Positions 31,323-44,900 of a DNA stretch of 64,000 bases are shown one piece after another. The translations under genes were made by a program, and so were the position numbers. Within the stretch, counting starts at the first letter, position 1; each line of letters starts with the position of its first letter. The DNA comes from Theristus sp. LFF4_11 (lineage: Eukaryota > Nematoda > Chromadorea > Monhysterida > Xyalidae). The notes beneath the pieces are model-generated. The model worked only from the letters and a program-made list of their open reading frames with translations, did not search any database and was not told the origin of the DNA. The stretch is taken from the NCBI GenBank assembly GCA_030248135.1, contig JASANC010002526.1:1-64000 (forward strand), written 5' to 3'.

Positions 31323-33606
31323 TTAAGCGGCATTCAATGTTTTTTAAGCACGCGCGGCTATTAAACACTGCAAAACGCGTTCGCGTTGTTTCATTAGCGC
31401 CCCCAACAGGAGAATGATAGCTATGCGCTTTTTACGCATTCGCAAGGCGCGTGCAGCTGTGGGGCAGCTACGCAACAACACGCGTTCGCAAAGTTCATCA
31501 GCGCACCCAACAACTGCTCCGTAGCTATGCGGCTTTTTATGCCTTCGGAACGTGCTTCTAGCTGCAGCACAGCTGCACAGTGCGTGCGCGTTCTAGAGAA
31601 ATTACCGGTATTTACGCGTTGTCAAACCAATAAACTTTATAGATCTGGAAGTAAAAAAGCGCACAGCTGGTGAAGCAAATGAGGAGGTCATTGTTGTTCA
31701 AAACACCCAGTGTTGACGTGAAACATCACTATGTCGCTGGGTTTGTGTGACAATTGCTCTGCATTGCACGGCAGTGGCACGCAATAGCCATCAGATGCCA
31801 ACAGCTTTTTCAGTGTTCAGAATTTCGATTTTTAGCTTCAGGAAATCAGAAAAACTGTTCCGGAGTCCGGACGTCCATCCAAGCTGTTACGATGCTCAAA
31901 AACTTCATTAAATTCAAAATGTTGTCCAAAAAAAGTCCAAATGCTGTCTTTGGGATTTTTTGACCAACAGACTACTTTTCAAAGTTGTTTTATTGTTTTA
32001 TTCTGTTGCATTATTTCATTTGAAGTTTGGTTGTGGAAGTTTGATTGGTTGTGATTTTTGTTGTTTTTTATTATTGTTCGTGTGCTGAAACTTTGACGAG
32101 GTAGCTTTAAAAAAACAGTGAGCAAGCAAGCAAACAAAAACAGGTAGTTTTTTGATCAACAACAAACAATTGCAAAATTAAAAAAAATCAATCAGAACAA
32201 CGAACGGGGACAAGAAAACCGAAGACAGAATCTGATCATGTGTGTGGCAAGTTTTACTGGACAAATACAACAAATATTTTGCAGTGAAGGAAGAGCTGAA
32301 GCTGCTGCTCATTTCAAAATGATTTCGTTTGCCAGGGAATTTTATTTGAAATCCCGTGAAAATCGAATCAAACAAGATTGATTTTATCATATTTTATGTG
32401 TCATAACAACCTGTGTTGCCGAGGTGTCTCAGATTTATGTGTAATGTGCATTGTCGCACAATACCCTAGCGGATGAATCAGACCTTCACTGTGCACGTGC
32501 TGTCCACGCGCCACGCTCCGGCCTGATCATTGGTTGACCACAGAACACGGGCGAGCACGGAGGCTGACCGTTTAACGTTGGACGCCAGCTGTGATTAGGA
32601 CGTAACGCGTGTGCACGCTGGATGAACGCAATGGTGAAACTGACTCTAATGATTTCTTATACTCATAACGCTATAACTGCAATTGTGATTCCTTGTTCTC
32701 TATCGTATCTGCCACTCTTTTGTAATAGTTCTAACTAATCTCTATACTTTACACACTCTTTTCACAACTGTTCCCTGCCACTCACTCCCTCCATTATCTG
32801 GGTTCCAAAACCTATATAAAGGCGAGAGAGAGTTGGTGGCCGAGATCAGCTCTCTACCCAAAACTCTGCTCTTTGATACAGTCAATATTATACTGTCATT
32901 TCAAAATGTGAATCCAATATATTGTGTCCTTGCCTTGTATTTTTGTGTGTTTCTGTGTATTATTTATATGAGGCAATAATATTATTTGTGTGCTCCGATC
33001 TTCGTCTTCGCTGGACTTTGTAATTCGACGATAACGAAAATCACTTTGTAACACGGCCAAACGGAGTTGTCGTTAATTGAACGAAGCTGGGACTCGCCTA
33101 ACCGGCTTGTGCAGGCTGAGATCAATTAGTGCCAACTAACTTTGGACGTATTGCGAGAGACAGTGCCTACTCTCGATCATTCAACTCTGCCCTGTCCGAC
33201 ACAAATGAGCACGTCTCAAAGGACACCCGGCACCCAACGTGCCCAAGACCGAAAGGTTGAGGGTGCAGTAGCCAACCCGGTAAAAGGCACGCCGGAGGGA
33301 GCTACATATGTTTCAAATTAACAATTCAATATTGTGAAGCACAGCAATGCGGCAGCTAAAAACACTTTTTGAATGCACAAAACGTCGTGCAGCTATGCGG
33401 CGCCTCTGCGGGCACTAATTGCACAAATCGCATTCAATAAATCACGCAGCTGCCCCCACAGCTACTGGGGCTTTGCGAACCCGTTTGCATCATTAGCGCA
33501 CGCAGCAGGTGCTGCGTAGCTCTGCGGCGATTTGCGCGTTCGCGTTAGCATAGTCTCGTTGCTCGCGGGGCAGCTATTAATTCAAACTGTATGAATGCGC
33601 CTTTAG
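31323..33606. repeat. Large composite inverted repeat related to the GCATTCA MITEs
   Basis: The ends TTTAAGCGGCATTCA and TGAATGCGCCTTTAG resemble the small MITE family at 13615 and elsewhere. Both subterminal regions are rich in variants of GCAGCTATGCGG and GCGTTCGCG in opposite orientations. The centre has different composition and contains LTR-retrotransposon sequence (32411-33319). I infer an inverted-repeat element that later received, or captured, the retrotransposon piece. Confidence 0.5.
32411..33319 (+). mobile_element. LTR retrotransposon fragment: LTR, leader and start of gag
   Basis: A stretch of about 640 bases starts TGTTGCCGAGG and ends TTGTAACA, like an LTR bounded by TG...CA. 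It has a TATA box (CCTATATAAAGG, about 32811-32822) and downstream T-rich, AATATATTG sequence. A leader of about 150 bases follows, then an ATG at 33205 opens a 38-codon frame (MSTSQRTPGTQRAQD...) that ends at a stop near 33319. No protease, reverse transcriptase or second LTR is present. The BEL/Gypsy family is undetermined. Confidence 0.55.
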
Positions 33607-34250
33607 TTTTGGAAGTGTTGAGTTGAAAAAACGAGTAGAATTGTCAATCGAAACAGCAAGTGGAACAAACGACGACATGTTTGCATCCTCATCACTTCGA
33701 TTCCATTCCAGCAACACTGAAGTGAGTCCAATTTCAATCTCAATGAAATTTAGACTGAAGACGTCGTTAATTTTTTGGTTCTGGAAAGAATTCAAGGGAC
33801 GAGACGAGCGGCTTCATCATCATTCAAGTAAACTGAAATGGCAATATATATGACTGGACTGAGTGATGAGCGTCTGACTGAGCAGTGACGTTATGATTTT
33901 TTGGATCCTGCCAGTTCGACGCTCGTTTTCTCACCCATTAAAAAATCGAACAGTTTTTGATGAGGATTCATCTGAGTTGCCAGAATTCCAATCAATTACT
34001 GTGTTAGTTGGCGGTTCGACTGATATTGATTGGCCATCGAAGCGATTGTTGGTGGCTTTGCTTTTTCTGTCTGGCGCTGACGAATGACGAAGAGATGACG
34101 AATGGGAACCAAAAAGTGAAAAAGGTGGTTTGTTTGATTTGCTGAACAAAGCAGTCGATGTAAAACAACAGAGCTTGAAGCTGCTAGGCACTGTTAAATA
34201 ATCATCGACAGGCGAGTCTCGCGTCTGCAGTTGACTGTTTTTTTTCACTC
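33570..34250 (-). CDS. Uncertain two-exon candidate
   Basis: Two open minus-strand blocks can be joined: 34248 to about 33938 (ending before a GTGAGA donor) and about 33790-33577 (after a TTTCCAG acceptor). The predicted peptides are Ser/Asn-rich and match no family I know. The second block runs into the composite repeat. It may be an artefact of AT-rich sequence. Confidence 0.2.
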
Positions 34251-35975
34251 AAACGCTGCAGTTAGTTTTCCCTGAATGTGCTGACATTGGATTTGGAATA
34301 ACTTGCAAGGTTTTTCAAAAGACATTTTGAACTCTTGAAACACATTAATCTTCCCAACCTTAACATTTGCACAGTCACACTCACAGTCGCGCACCCTCAT
34401 GGTCAAGTGAATAAAGGAGCGTGCGCAGAAGGTGCACGGTTCGATTCCCGGTCGTAAATTTTTAGTTTTTATTTGAAAACTTGTTCGGGAAGAGGAGATT
34501 GGAGATTGAGCAGCTGCAGTCGGTGAAGAGTACGTACACGAAGAAGACGCTTGAAAAAGTCGGTTTCTTCTTACAAATTGTGAATTGCTTTCACCGTATT
34601 GTGCAGACTTCACTCCGATGATGCAGCCATTGACTGAGTGCGCGTGCGTTGAATTTCTGCGCAATTTTGTATTTCATGATTGTTTGCAATGCATTGTTTT
34701 GTATTCATTGTTTGTGCATCTGTATCTGTCTGAACTGAACGTCGACGTTCTGGGGCATAAACGAGCGCGAATTCTAAAACCCGATGTCGGATGACGTGAC
34801 GTGATGTGCCTGCAATACGGATGGCTAAGCGGACCTTCAGGTTGTTTGTTGGTCACATTGTTGGTCAGCTGTTGAGCACTGTGAAGCGGAGTTTGGTTCA
34901 GAGATGTGCATAGGGGGTTCCTAGGGTGTCCCGGGACAGGCCAGCGTCGAGTTGTTTTTTGCTTTTTAGTTTTGTTGCTTGGCATTGCGTATTCTGGTCT
35001 CCTGTTTTGTATCTGTTAATGGGTTGTGTCTCTCAGCTGATGTGATTTGTGTGTTCTTGTATTTGGCATTTTTTCCTTGTTGTACTTTCAACTTTTTGGC
35101 ATTTTATGCAAAATGAAACTTACGTGTATTTTGTCCATTTTGAGTTTGAATGTGCAATTCTAATTTTGCTGTGAAATCCGATCAACAATTTCATCAAATC
35201 AAAGGAAATTAAAAAAACAGCGGAAATTATTGAGACGTGATTTTCATTTCTGCTTCACGATCTTGTGTTGCCGTTATTTTGTGTGGTTTCAACAAAAGGT
35301 TTGACTTTGAAAGACATTGAACCAGACTGCTTTTTGGCCAATCTTTGCAACAACTTTCAAACACAGCTAATCAGTTTCTTTAATCCCGAATTATTCCAAC
35401 AACAGTTTTGCAAATTAGAGCCCGCTAGAGTTGCTTTCGTTCGCAACTTGCTTTGTTTTAAAATTTTCAATTTTGTTTCTTTTATTCTGCCACCGCCACA
35501 CTAATTTGCACCAGAATCTGATTCCATTAAAAACAATCATCGCACGATTTTTAAATGCAGCGGTTTCTTCAAATTGAACGTCAAACTGTATTCGATTCGA
35601 TTCAAACATCACAAAGAGTTTTCATTGAAGAACCCGCTAGCGCTCTCTTTGTGCGTGTCGTTCTATGTCTGAAGGGGGCGGAGTTACGCGCGTGCGTGGA
35701 TCATGACTATGAGCAGTGAGCAATGCCGATGCCAAGTGCGCGTGCTTTTAATAAAGAAGCTTTTCGGGTTGGTACGCTCCGCTCCGCTCAATTTGCGACA
35801 TTTACAAAACGAATTTTTGCAATCAAAATTGTATTTTCATCTGAAAATGCGTTCAAGACACTTTCCATAGAAAGTGACTTTATGATTTTTTTCGCGTGTT
35901 TTTTCCAGAGTTTCGCGTGTTTTTGGCAGATTTTTTTTGAAGTCAACGTCAAAGATCGACGAGCAAACAAAAGAA
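34251..35975. other. Upstream region of the FANCJ-like gene
   Basis: AT-rich with no recognised gene. Around 34398-34452 there is a tRNA-like relic on the plus strand with TGGTCAAGTGAAT (box A-like) and GGTTCGATTCCC (box B-like). It lacks a proper acceptor stem, so it is not called a tRNA gene. The FANCJ promoter should lie at the right end. Confidence 0.35.
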
Positions 35976-38900
35976 ATGTCGTTTACCACCACAACTTCGT
36001 CGTTTTCGTTGCCGTCAACTTCGTTTCTTCCGCCAATTTCGCCAACAAAAACCGTCAAAAACAAGCAAGCCCAAGCGTCGTCGTCGTCGCCCACTTCTGT
36101 ACCGCTTCAAACGAATTCCACTGAAACTCCGAAGGGTAAACGATTGAAAATTCGTGGCGTCGATGTCGACTTCTGCTATGCGCAGCCGTATCCGGTGCAA
36201 ATTCAAATGATGGATCAAGTAAGTCGAAACAAAAGCCAAAAACACCTCGTTTCCGAATTGTGATGTGCTTGGTGACTGATTCAGCAGTTCTCTTATCCTC
36301 CTGTCATGATCAAAAAAAAATTGTGTTGAATCGGAAATGAACGTTTTTTCAGTTTCTTCGAAGTTTACTTTTCCGCGAGAACTGCTTGATCGAGAGTCCG
36401 ACAGGAAGCGGCAAAACACTCGCGCTCCTTTCATCGGCGCTCGCCTGGCAACAAATGGAAGAAGGTTGTTTCCGTTTAGATCGACGCTCAGAGAAAGAAT
36501 TTTGATGAAACTATTTGAAATTATTCTGCAAGAAAAAGGTTTTGCGCTTTTGGATGGACCCCTCCTTCAGTGAGCTGTGAGTGAGCTTCAGAACAGAACA
36601 TAATTCTAAATCTAGAACGACAAAAGAAAAGTATGATGACCAATGACCATAAAATCAATTGCAGCGCGTCTGACCGAAGCGGAAGAGACTAGACAAGCTG
36701 CGATTGCAAAAGCGGCCGGCGAAAAAAACAAAGCAAGCACGTCTGCTGATATAAAAAGTGACTGCGCGGTTGCTGCGGATGCATGTTGCACCTCGGTCTC
36801 TTCTGCCACAGCATTAAGTTGGTTTACTTTTGCAACGCAGTCTGTTGGCGAATAGAAACTGTTGCATTGCGAAAAAGGTTTCACAGTTCTCGATAAAATT
36901 GACGCAGAAAGAAAACTTGAAAATGCATCAATTCAGAGCCATCCGACTGTGCGTCGCCCACAGCAATGGAGGACAGTGATCCAGATTGTGTGATGTTGAA
37001 TGAAAATGATACGTTGACTCGCACTTATCAATGCTCATCACCATCGTCAACAAAATCAACCAACAAAGTGCCGATGAGCCCGGTGATTCAGCGCAACTGT
37101 GATGGTCATTTGATTTTTGTTTCATTCTGTAATATGATTTCAAAACGTAGTCAGTCAAGCGACACAGGCCAGGCCACAGCTCTGTTGACAATGTTCTGGT
37201 CAACTTCAGATGCTAGATCTGAAATTGAACTAATATGTTATGAATTTTCCCCCTTTTTCAGACAAATTCGAGAACGATGATTTTGATCTGGAGTGGGAGC
37301 GGGCGCAGCGGTGCCACCCAATGATGACGATCAGCGATTATCGACGGAGAAAATTGGGCGTTAGTTAACGAAAATGCTATTCACCAATTGGTCCGCTTCC
37401 ATCCAATTCAACATGTGAGAAAATACAGGCCGACGGAACAATGGGCATTTTTGAGGAAGACTCGGATTCTTTGACCGAATTGACCGAACCAGAGATGGCG
37501 CAGCCGGCGAAAGAAAAGTGCATTTTTGCGTGCTTTTAAAATTTTTTTTTCACGTTTTTACAGTGGTGGTGATTTTTTTGCTCGTTAAAACGTGTAAATT
37601 GATTTTGATTGACTGAAAATAATCTGATCTGTTTTGAATTGATATAAACCATAAATATGTGAAGACAGCTTTGGTAAAGACAATAACGGCAACAAAAAAT
37701 ATGAACCATATTTCTTATCGCAGGTGCGCAAAAGTGTTCTACGGCACTCGCACGCACAAACAGATCGCGCATATCGTCAGTGAACTGAACAAGACGAAAT
37801 ACGCGCACGTAAAGTTGGTCCACGTGGTCTGGTGTTTTCTTGTTGCAAAAGCTAATTCGGAAACGAAGATATCGTTCCATTTTTTCTGTGACTTCGCTGA
37901 TTCCTTGTTAACTGGCGCAGCAAACTGGAAGAGAGGCTTGAATTGGTTGTTGTACCGGCGTTTTGGGGCAGCCTGTTGGTTTGCGTATTAGATGGGCGTT
38001 GTTTTGGATAGGGATTGCAAAATACCGTATTTTTCAAATCGTGAGAAAAACGGTACTTTTCCCATGCCAACCCTAGTTGTGGGTAGAGAACTGGCGAGCT
38101 GATGACCACTGCAGTCTGCAGTGTACAGAAACTTCTCTCCGTTTGAGGTTCACCATACTCGGGAGTCGCGAGCAGACGTGCATACACCCGACTATTCGAA
38201 CGAGGCCGGATAAAACGACGCTGTGCCACGAATTGCTCGCGCCAGGCGGGGTATAGTGATTCAGTTGGAGGGTCGGGTCTCCGCCCTGAGACGACAACAT
38301 TTTGGTAACCTGTGCCTAAACCTAAAATAATCCTGAATACGTGACTCAGCTCGGTGGCTGACTGCTTTTGTGTTTGTTTGTTGGTTATGCCAGCAAAATG
38401 CAACGTGCTGAATTCAATATGTTTTCGCCACATTGCAGAATTGGTACTCTTTTATTCACGGGCAACGAAACATTTTTTCAAATGAATCAACAAAATGTGT
38501 GTTCCCTTGTCAGCTCGGCTGCACCCACCAGCAACGGTTGAAGCAGAAGTTCGACCGTCCGGCAAAGTTGCGTCGAGTGCTGCAACCGGCGAACCTGGCC
38601 GCGCATGGAGTCCAGCGGACTGCGTGGGATATCGAGGATTTGGTGCATGTCGCGGAACATGGTTGGAGTGATTCATTCATGAATCATGATTGTTCGTTTT
38701 GTGTGGCTGTTCTTGCTAATTGTCGCCACCGCGGAGTGGTGTCGTCGCCGCACCAAGTTTATTTCGCGTCCGCCAAGCTGTATACGAGCGATTTTTAAGT
38801 GGTCAGCTTTACTGCACTTATCTGATCTGTTCAAGTCGGAATTCTCTTTTTTTAACACTCTTTGGATCGCGCGTTTCTTTATTCTCCTCATCTTCTTTCT

Positions 38901-41900
38901 CCATTCTTCTTATCTTTCGCATTTCACTTTCGATCGCAGGCGCGTATCAGTTCTGTCCGTATTTCGCGTCGACGCGTTTGCTGATGCAGGACGCTCAACT
39001 GGTGCTGTGCCCGTATAATTATTTGATTGGTTCGTGCTCTTGCTGTTGTGCTCCGTCTCTGCCTGTGTCCAAAAGGCCCGTTTATACCTGACGTATGCAG
39101 ACGTACGTCGACGTCGTCTGGTACAAACGGGCCTTTAAGTTGGATAAATGCGCTTGAAAATGAATCTGACACCATCGGCATGCGAAAGCCCATGCGAAAC
39201 TTGGTGGTGGTGTGTAATGGCGGAACGTGGTGAATTTTTTGGATGGCGATGGATAAGGACGCATTTTTGGAGTTTTCAATGCAGGCAATGTTGATCAGGT
39301 GACGGCACCACTTTTTACAAAAAAATGGTCGAACTGATCTGATGGATCTGACGTAAAACTGGTCAGCACATCAGCATTTTTCCTGTCCGTTCGTAATGCA
39401 GACCCACTGATCCGTCGCTCGATGGATCTGAGCGTCCGCGAGCACGTCGTCATCCTCGACGAGGCGCACAACATCGAGGACGTGTGTCGTGAGGCCGCCT
39501 CGTTCACGTTCACGCTGCGACAGACGGAGGACGCGGCGCGCAGTCTGGCAACGCTCCGTTCGTGTTTCAGCAGCTGGTTTTTCGCAGTTTGTGTGCAAAT
39601 GGAAGCTGTTGAGCATGGTGAACGAGGAAAGACAGTGCGGTGATTGGGTGATTGGGGGTTTCACTGGTTGTGATTGTGATATTCCGAAATTTTTGTTCGC
39701 CTCCGGTTGATTCAGCCACTGTGAGAAAGGGGTCGCACTAGTTTTGCGTCGGCACATTTTTTTCATTCAACCACCGATAGAAACAGCGTTGGCTCGCTCG
39801 GACGCTGGATGCACTGGAACCCATTCAGTATTCTTAAGTTTCGCCTGCGGTTTTTCTGATTGGCTAATTCTGTTTTTCTAACTGCAGCTAATTTCCATGC
39901 CAGATCGGAATTTTTACTTTGAGTTTTGCAACTCAAAATTTTTTTATAAAGTGGGGTGGATGGAAGGCCAAGTATTCTGCATTCAGGCGCTCAATTCGAC
40001 GGTCTCTCGTTGGAGCTGCCGTCGTGGCTGCAACGCGAGGACCGTGAGAAGTTCGCCACCTGTTACGATCAACTTCACCAGGCCGTTTATCGATTGGTGC
40101 TCTGGCTACGGGCGTTGGAGCACACGGAGCATAAGATGAAACCGCAGGTCAGCGCGCAAAATCGATAAGTCAGCCAGTGTTTGGTGTCACAGCAGGACCA
40201 AACGTGACCGGAGACTGCAAAACGCAGACAATTGTTCGTTTGTTTTTCATTTGCTAGCTCCAAAGTCGTTCGCCGATTTGGTGTCGGGGTGTATGGACAG
40301 TTGGGTGCCCTCACCACGAGAAAGGGACAGCATCTCAGCCCTTTTCGGTTCTCCTTGTTTTCTACGATGACGTCAATATTCACGGATTTACAAAATCAGA
40401 AACTTCAGTTTAAGCACGTCTGTCCTTCGAACACAGACGAACGACGGTCTCTCGGTGTATTCGACCACCAGCAACCGTTCTCGCAGCCGACTCTCGAGCA
40501 GTCAGTTCGCCAACCGCTCGCAGCATTTCACCGCCGACGATCACGAGGCAGACAACGTTTGCGAGCCGCTGCAGGGCATCTGGGACGGCGTGGATGCGCA
40601 CGCGACGATTGTCGCAATGGACGAACGTATGAGACCACCGTTGGCGCGGCCAGACATCGAACGGCTGACGGTTCGCTTCAGGTTTTTGTTTGTACTCGGG
40701 TTTGTTTTGTTTCCTTTTCCACTTTTTGAACTTGCGGTTTTGCCTGGTAGATGCAAACCGCGTTGTCCGGTGCGACAGACATCGAACAGACCTGCCCAAA
40801 ATGTTTGAACTAGAAACAGGTGGCTTTGGTGAAACCATTTTTGGCAATTGTTTGTGTCCGTGCGGTTGATTCGTTGCTATTGTTCGTTTGTGGGCGATTA
40901 GGTTTGACACTTATTGAGGTTTCCTTTCGGAATTTAGTGGTAATTTCGTTTTGGTTTTGCTAAGCAGTCAAGTGGCATTGTTTGCTGATGTTTTCGAAGT
41001 GTGCACATTGTCCATATGCAGATGCTGATTGGTTGCATTTGACAGTGTCGATCAATTGCTTTTTAGCTTTTTCTCATGTGATCTGCTCACGTAAGTGTTG
41101 ATAAAAAAACCGTTGCTCGTTCCACAGAAGGCGATTGAGTTCGTGTCAGCTCGCAGCGATGACGCGCGCGCGTTGACGGACGAGCACGCGAACTCCAGCG
41201 AGCAACTGCCGAAGCCGCCGGCGTCCGCGATGCAGGCGCTCGAGGCGTGGCTGCAGTTCGCCGAGTTTTTCATTGGGAACGAAAATAAATACCAGTCAGT
41301 CAATTCAATAATTGTTTGGAATCTAGCGCGCTGATTGGCTGACCAATCAGCTAATGCCTTTGAAAGTTGTTGCTGAAAAGTTTTCGATAAAAAAACAAGA
41401 TTGTTTGGAGGAAAAGCATGGACAAAAAAGATAACGTTGTGCCCATGGAAGTTCAAGAGATTTTCACTTTACTCGTATGCTTGTGCTGGAACGAACAGAC
41501 AGGCAAGCTCCTAGTTCGTTGGTCGACTGCTCGACCCAAGTCTGTTTGAACCTGATCAGACAATCTCAATCAATTTGTCATAAAACAAAGTGCAGTTTCA
41601 TTGTTGTTTGATCGCGATTCATTTGCAGAATGTGCGTCACGCGTGAGCCAGCGGATGAGTCGCTGTTGAACTACGACCCGCGCACGGCAGCGGAACCGCA
41701 GCCCGCCTGGCTGGACCCGCGCGGGTCTCCATTGACCGCGGGCACCTCTCGACGGTCGTACGATGTTGCGGCGAGACTGTGGTGTATGGACCCGTCCGTG
41801 GTCGGTTGCTGTATGAGAATTTCATGAAATTTGTTTTTTTTGTGAGCGTTGATTTGTGGCTACTTTGTGTAAGTGTTTCGGTTCGGGTCACTCAAAATTG

Positions 41901-44900
41901 CTCACATGATGTATACCGGACGAGTGGTTGGCTTCGGTAGAAGATTGCGATTTTCCCAATGATTATTTGTGTCTTGTTTGTTTGTGAGACAATGTGCGTC
42001 TTGAAAACTGGTATGACGCAAAGAAATTGGTCGTTTCGGTCAGCTTTTTTGATTCTCTTAATTTTCGAAGATCTCAAGGGATTGTTTTAAAAAAAAAATT
42101 GCGCCCAGACTCAAAATTTTTCTGCGCCTCCGGCGCAGGACGTAGACACTTTATCATTTGCTTGACAATGGCGATCACGAATTCATCGTTCGTTTTTTTA
42201 GATTGTTCAGTGTTTTGCTGATAACGGTTCGATTGAATCTAAGAATATTTCTGTTGTTTTGACCTATCAGCGATCACTGTCCATCTAGCTCCTACGTAAG
42301 CTTTTTGTTCGCGTATTTATAAACATTTGCGTTTTTTAACACGTGAATAAATGTCATAGACAGCAAGTTACTATGGATGACATCCAAAAAATCGCAAGGT
42401 AAAATGCGTTCTCAGGGCCTAATTTTTTGAAAATTTTCTTCGCTACGCGAAGACGTTACAATTTACTGTTTTTTTATTAAAATTGAGAGTCAACGCCGCT
42501 CTTTCCGAACGAAACACACAATAAACTTCAAAAATACAAATGTATTTGTATTTGAAATTGCGTTGCGCGTATAGAATGTGACACTAAATTTGCGAGAAAA
42601 ATGTGGAGGTGGGGTCGACGTCGCGCAGCCACCCGAGCCGGTACCAGCAAGAATTGTCCGGCGTGCACACCTCTGAAACTAACAGTTTTTATTTTTGTTG
42701 TTTAGTTAGTTTCTATAATTTTTTTCCACTTTTAGTAGAAAGTTGTCTAGCGTATTTGAATGCACCGCACTGTTCGGTCACCACATGAAAGCATAAGTAT
42801 TTTTTTAAACACAAAGAGACCAGAAAAAATGTCAGCTGTGTATTTGAATATGAAACGCCCAATAGCAAGCCATCCTCCACTGAATTACGAAAACGTCACA
42901 GGCCTTCAAATCGGCCGTTTCGGACGCTCGCACGGTTGCGCTGGCCTCCGGGACGCTTTGTCCAACGGAGACTTTCAAAAGCGAACTCGGTGTACCATTT
43001 GAGCGAGCCATCGAGGGTGCCCACGTTGTGCCGCACGCGCACGTGTTCGCGGCTGCACTTGGATCGGTTCGTGGATGATGTTTGGGAGTTTTTTGCTGTT
43101 GTGAGCCGAATTAAAGTGGTTTAACGTTATCGTCAGCACTTCTCCGTTACCACCATAACTTTCACCCGTGGAATCGACAACTCAAATCAAGTTTCCTTGA
43201 TTTCAACAGTTGACACGATCTTCTCGTAGCCTTTCGGATGACACCTACGGAATTTTCTTGCTAGTAATCTCAGTTTTTTTAGGTTCTTCTACTCAATGCG
43301 CGTGCAGACGCAGAAAGGAAACTGGTTTAAAATCTTTATGTGACAAGTAAAATCGCCTCTCGGTCCTATTTAGGGCACTCGGGTCATTTCGCCAATTTTG
43401 AACTGCCGCATCTGCTTGAAACTGCTTGCCTGTCTGATGTGTCTCGGGACCAAAATCATAGATGTGGTTTTCTGTTTGGTTGAAGAGTGCATGTAATCAG
43501 TTTCGATCTGATTATCGTTTAAAGCTGAAATGCCCCTCTCCCCGGCGCCATCATTCTGCCCTCCCCCCTTGCCATTTCAGGGTCCAACGCAGACGCCACT
43601 GCGCGCCACGTACACCGAGACGAACAAGGACTCGTTCAAATACGAACTCGGCCGCCTGCTGTGGCACGTCTGCAGCGTCGTGCCCGGCGGCGTGCTCTGC
43701 TTCTTTCCGTCGTATCGTGTCTTGAACACGATCACGGAATATTGGAGGCGTGACGGCACTATCTGGGACGCCATTGGCCGCATCAAGGTTTCATGGGTTT
43801 TCTTCTGTGTCGTTTTGATATCTAACTGTTCGATGTTTTTTCTGTTTTTTTCAAGAACCTCAACTTGTGTCTTAGCGTTTGATTCTAAGTGGGAATATCG
43901 ATTGGAAAAGTGACCGCCAATAAGATTGCCGTGAACTTTAGTGTTTGTGCAGGCAAACGAATGATCGTTTTTGCTTTATGCTCAACCCAAACAGTGTGGT
44001 TTTGTTGCTGTGAAAACGTTTGTAGTTGTTGCGGCTTTGTTGTTTATCTCAAGTGGTTCAAGAGGGTGTGGCCCTTTTTTGATGGAATCTTACAACTTGG
44101 TTGATTTCATGGCTACTGGTTTGATAAGCAACGTCGTCATAAACACCAAAATTCAAATTGCTTATAATTTAGCGTTCGGCTGTAAAATGCGTTTTTTTCA
44201 AAAAAATTCACCAAAAAAAACGCTTGCAGCTGATCGTGGAGGAGCCTCGCAGCGGCGCCGAACTGAACGCCGTCATGGACACGTACAATCGTGCCGTCTG
44301 TGAGCCGGAGTTCTTTGAGCGTCATCTCACCGGCGCGCTGCTGCTGGCGATTTGCCGCGGCAAAGTCTCGGAGGGCATGGACTTCACGGACGAGTACGCG
44401 CGCGCTGTCATTACCGTAGGAATACCGTATCCGAATCTGAAGGACATGCAGGTTTGCTGTTGTTTGAACTTCGAATCATTGTTAAGTTTCGCTGCAGTAT
44501 CATCCTGGCTGTTTGCATCTTATAGCCGGACTGGAAAATTTTGGTTATTAGCTGATTGGCTGGTGCTTGGCCCTTAATCAGGCTCAAGCACCAGCCAATC
44601 AGCAAGCGACGTCACGTGCATAAAATAACATCCTTTTGTGATGCACACAACACCCAGACTTTTAGTTTGTTCGGATGCGATTTCAGCATAAGATCCTGAA
44701 AACTGAAGACAGATTACACCTTACCTGTTTTCTGAGTGGTTGGTTTTATAAATAATTAATTATTCTGGTTTCACCCCCTGTTGTCGCCAAAGGTCCACCA
44801 GAAACGCCAATGGAACGACCGCATGAACGTGCAGTACGCGAAAGAGGGTCTGTCGACAGTGTCACGGAGTCGTCGGTTGTTGTCGGGCAACCGTTGGTAC

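Noticed and set aside
34370..34465. tRNA gene on the plus strand
   Set aside because: Box A- and B-like words are present, but the 5' and 3' acceptor strands do not pair.
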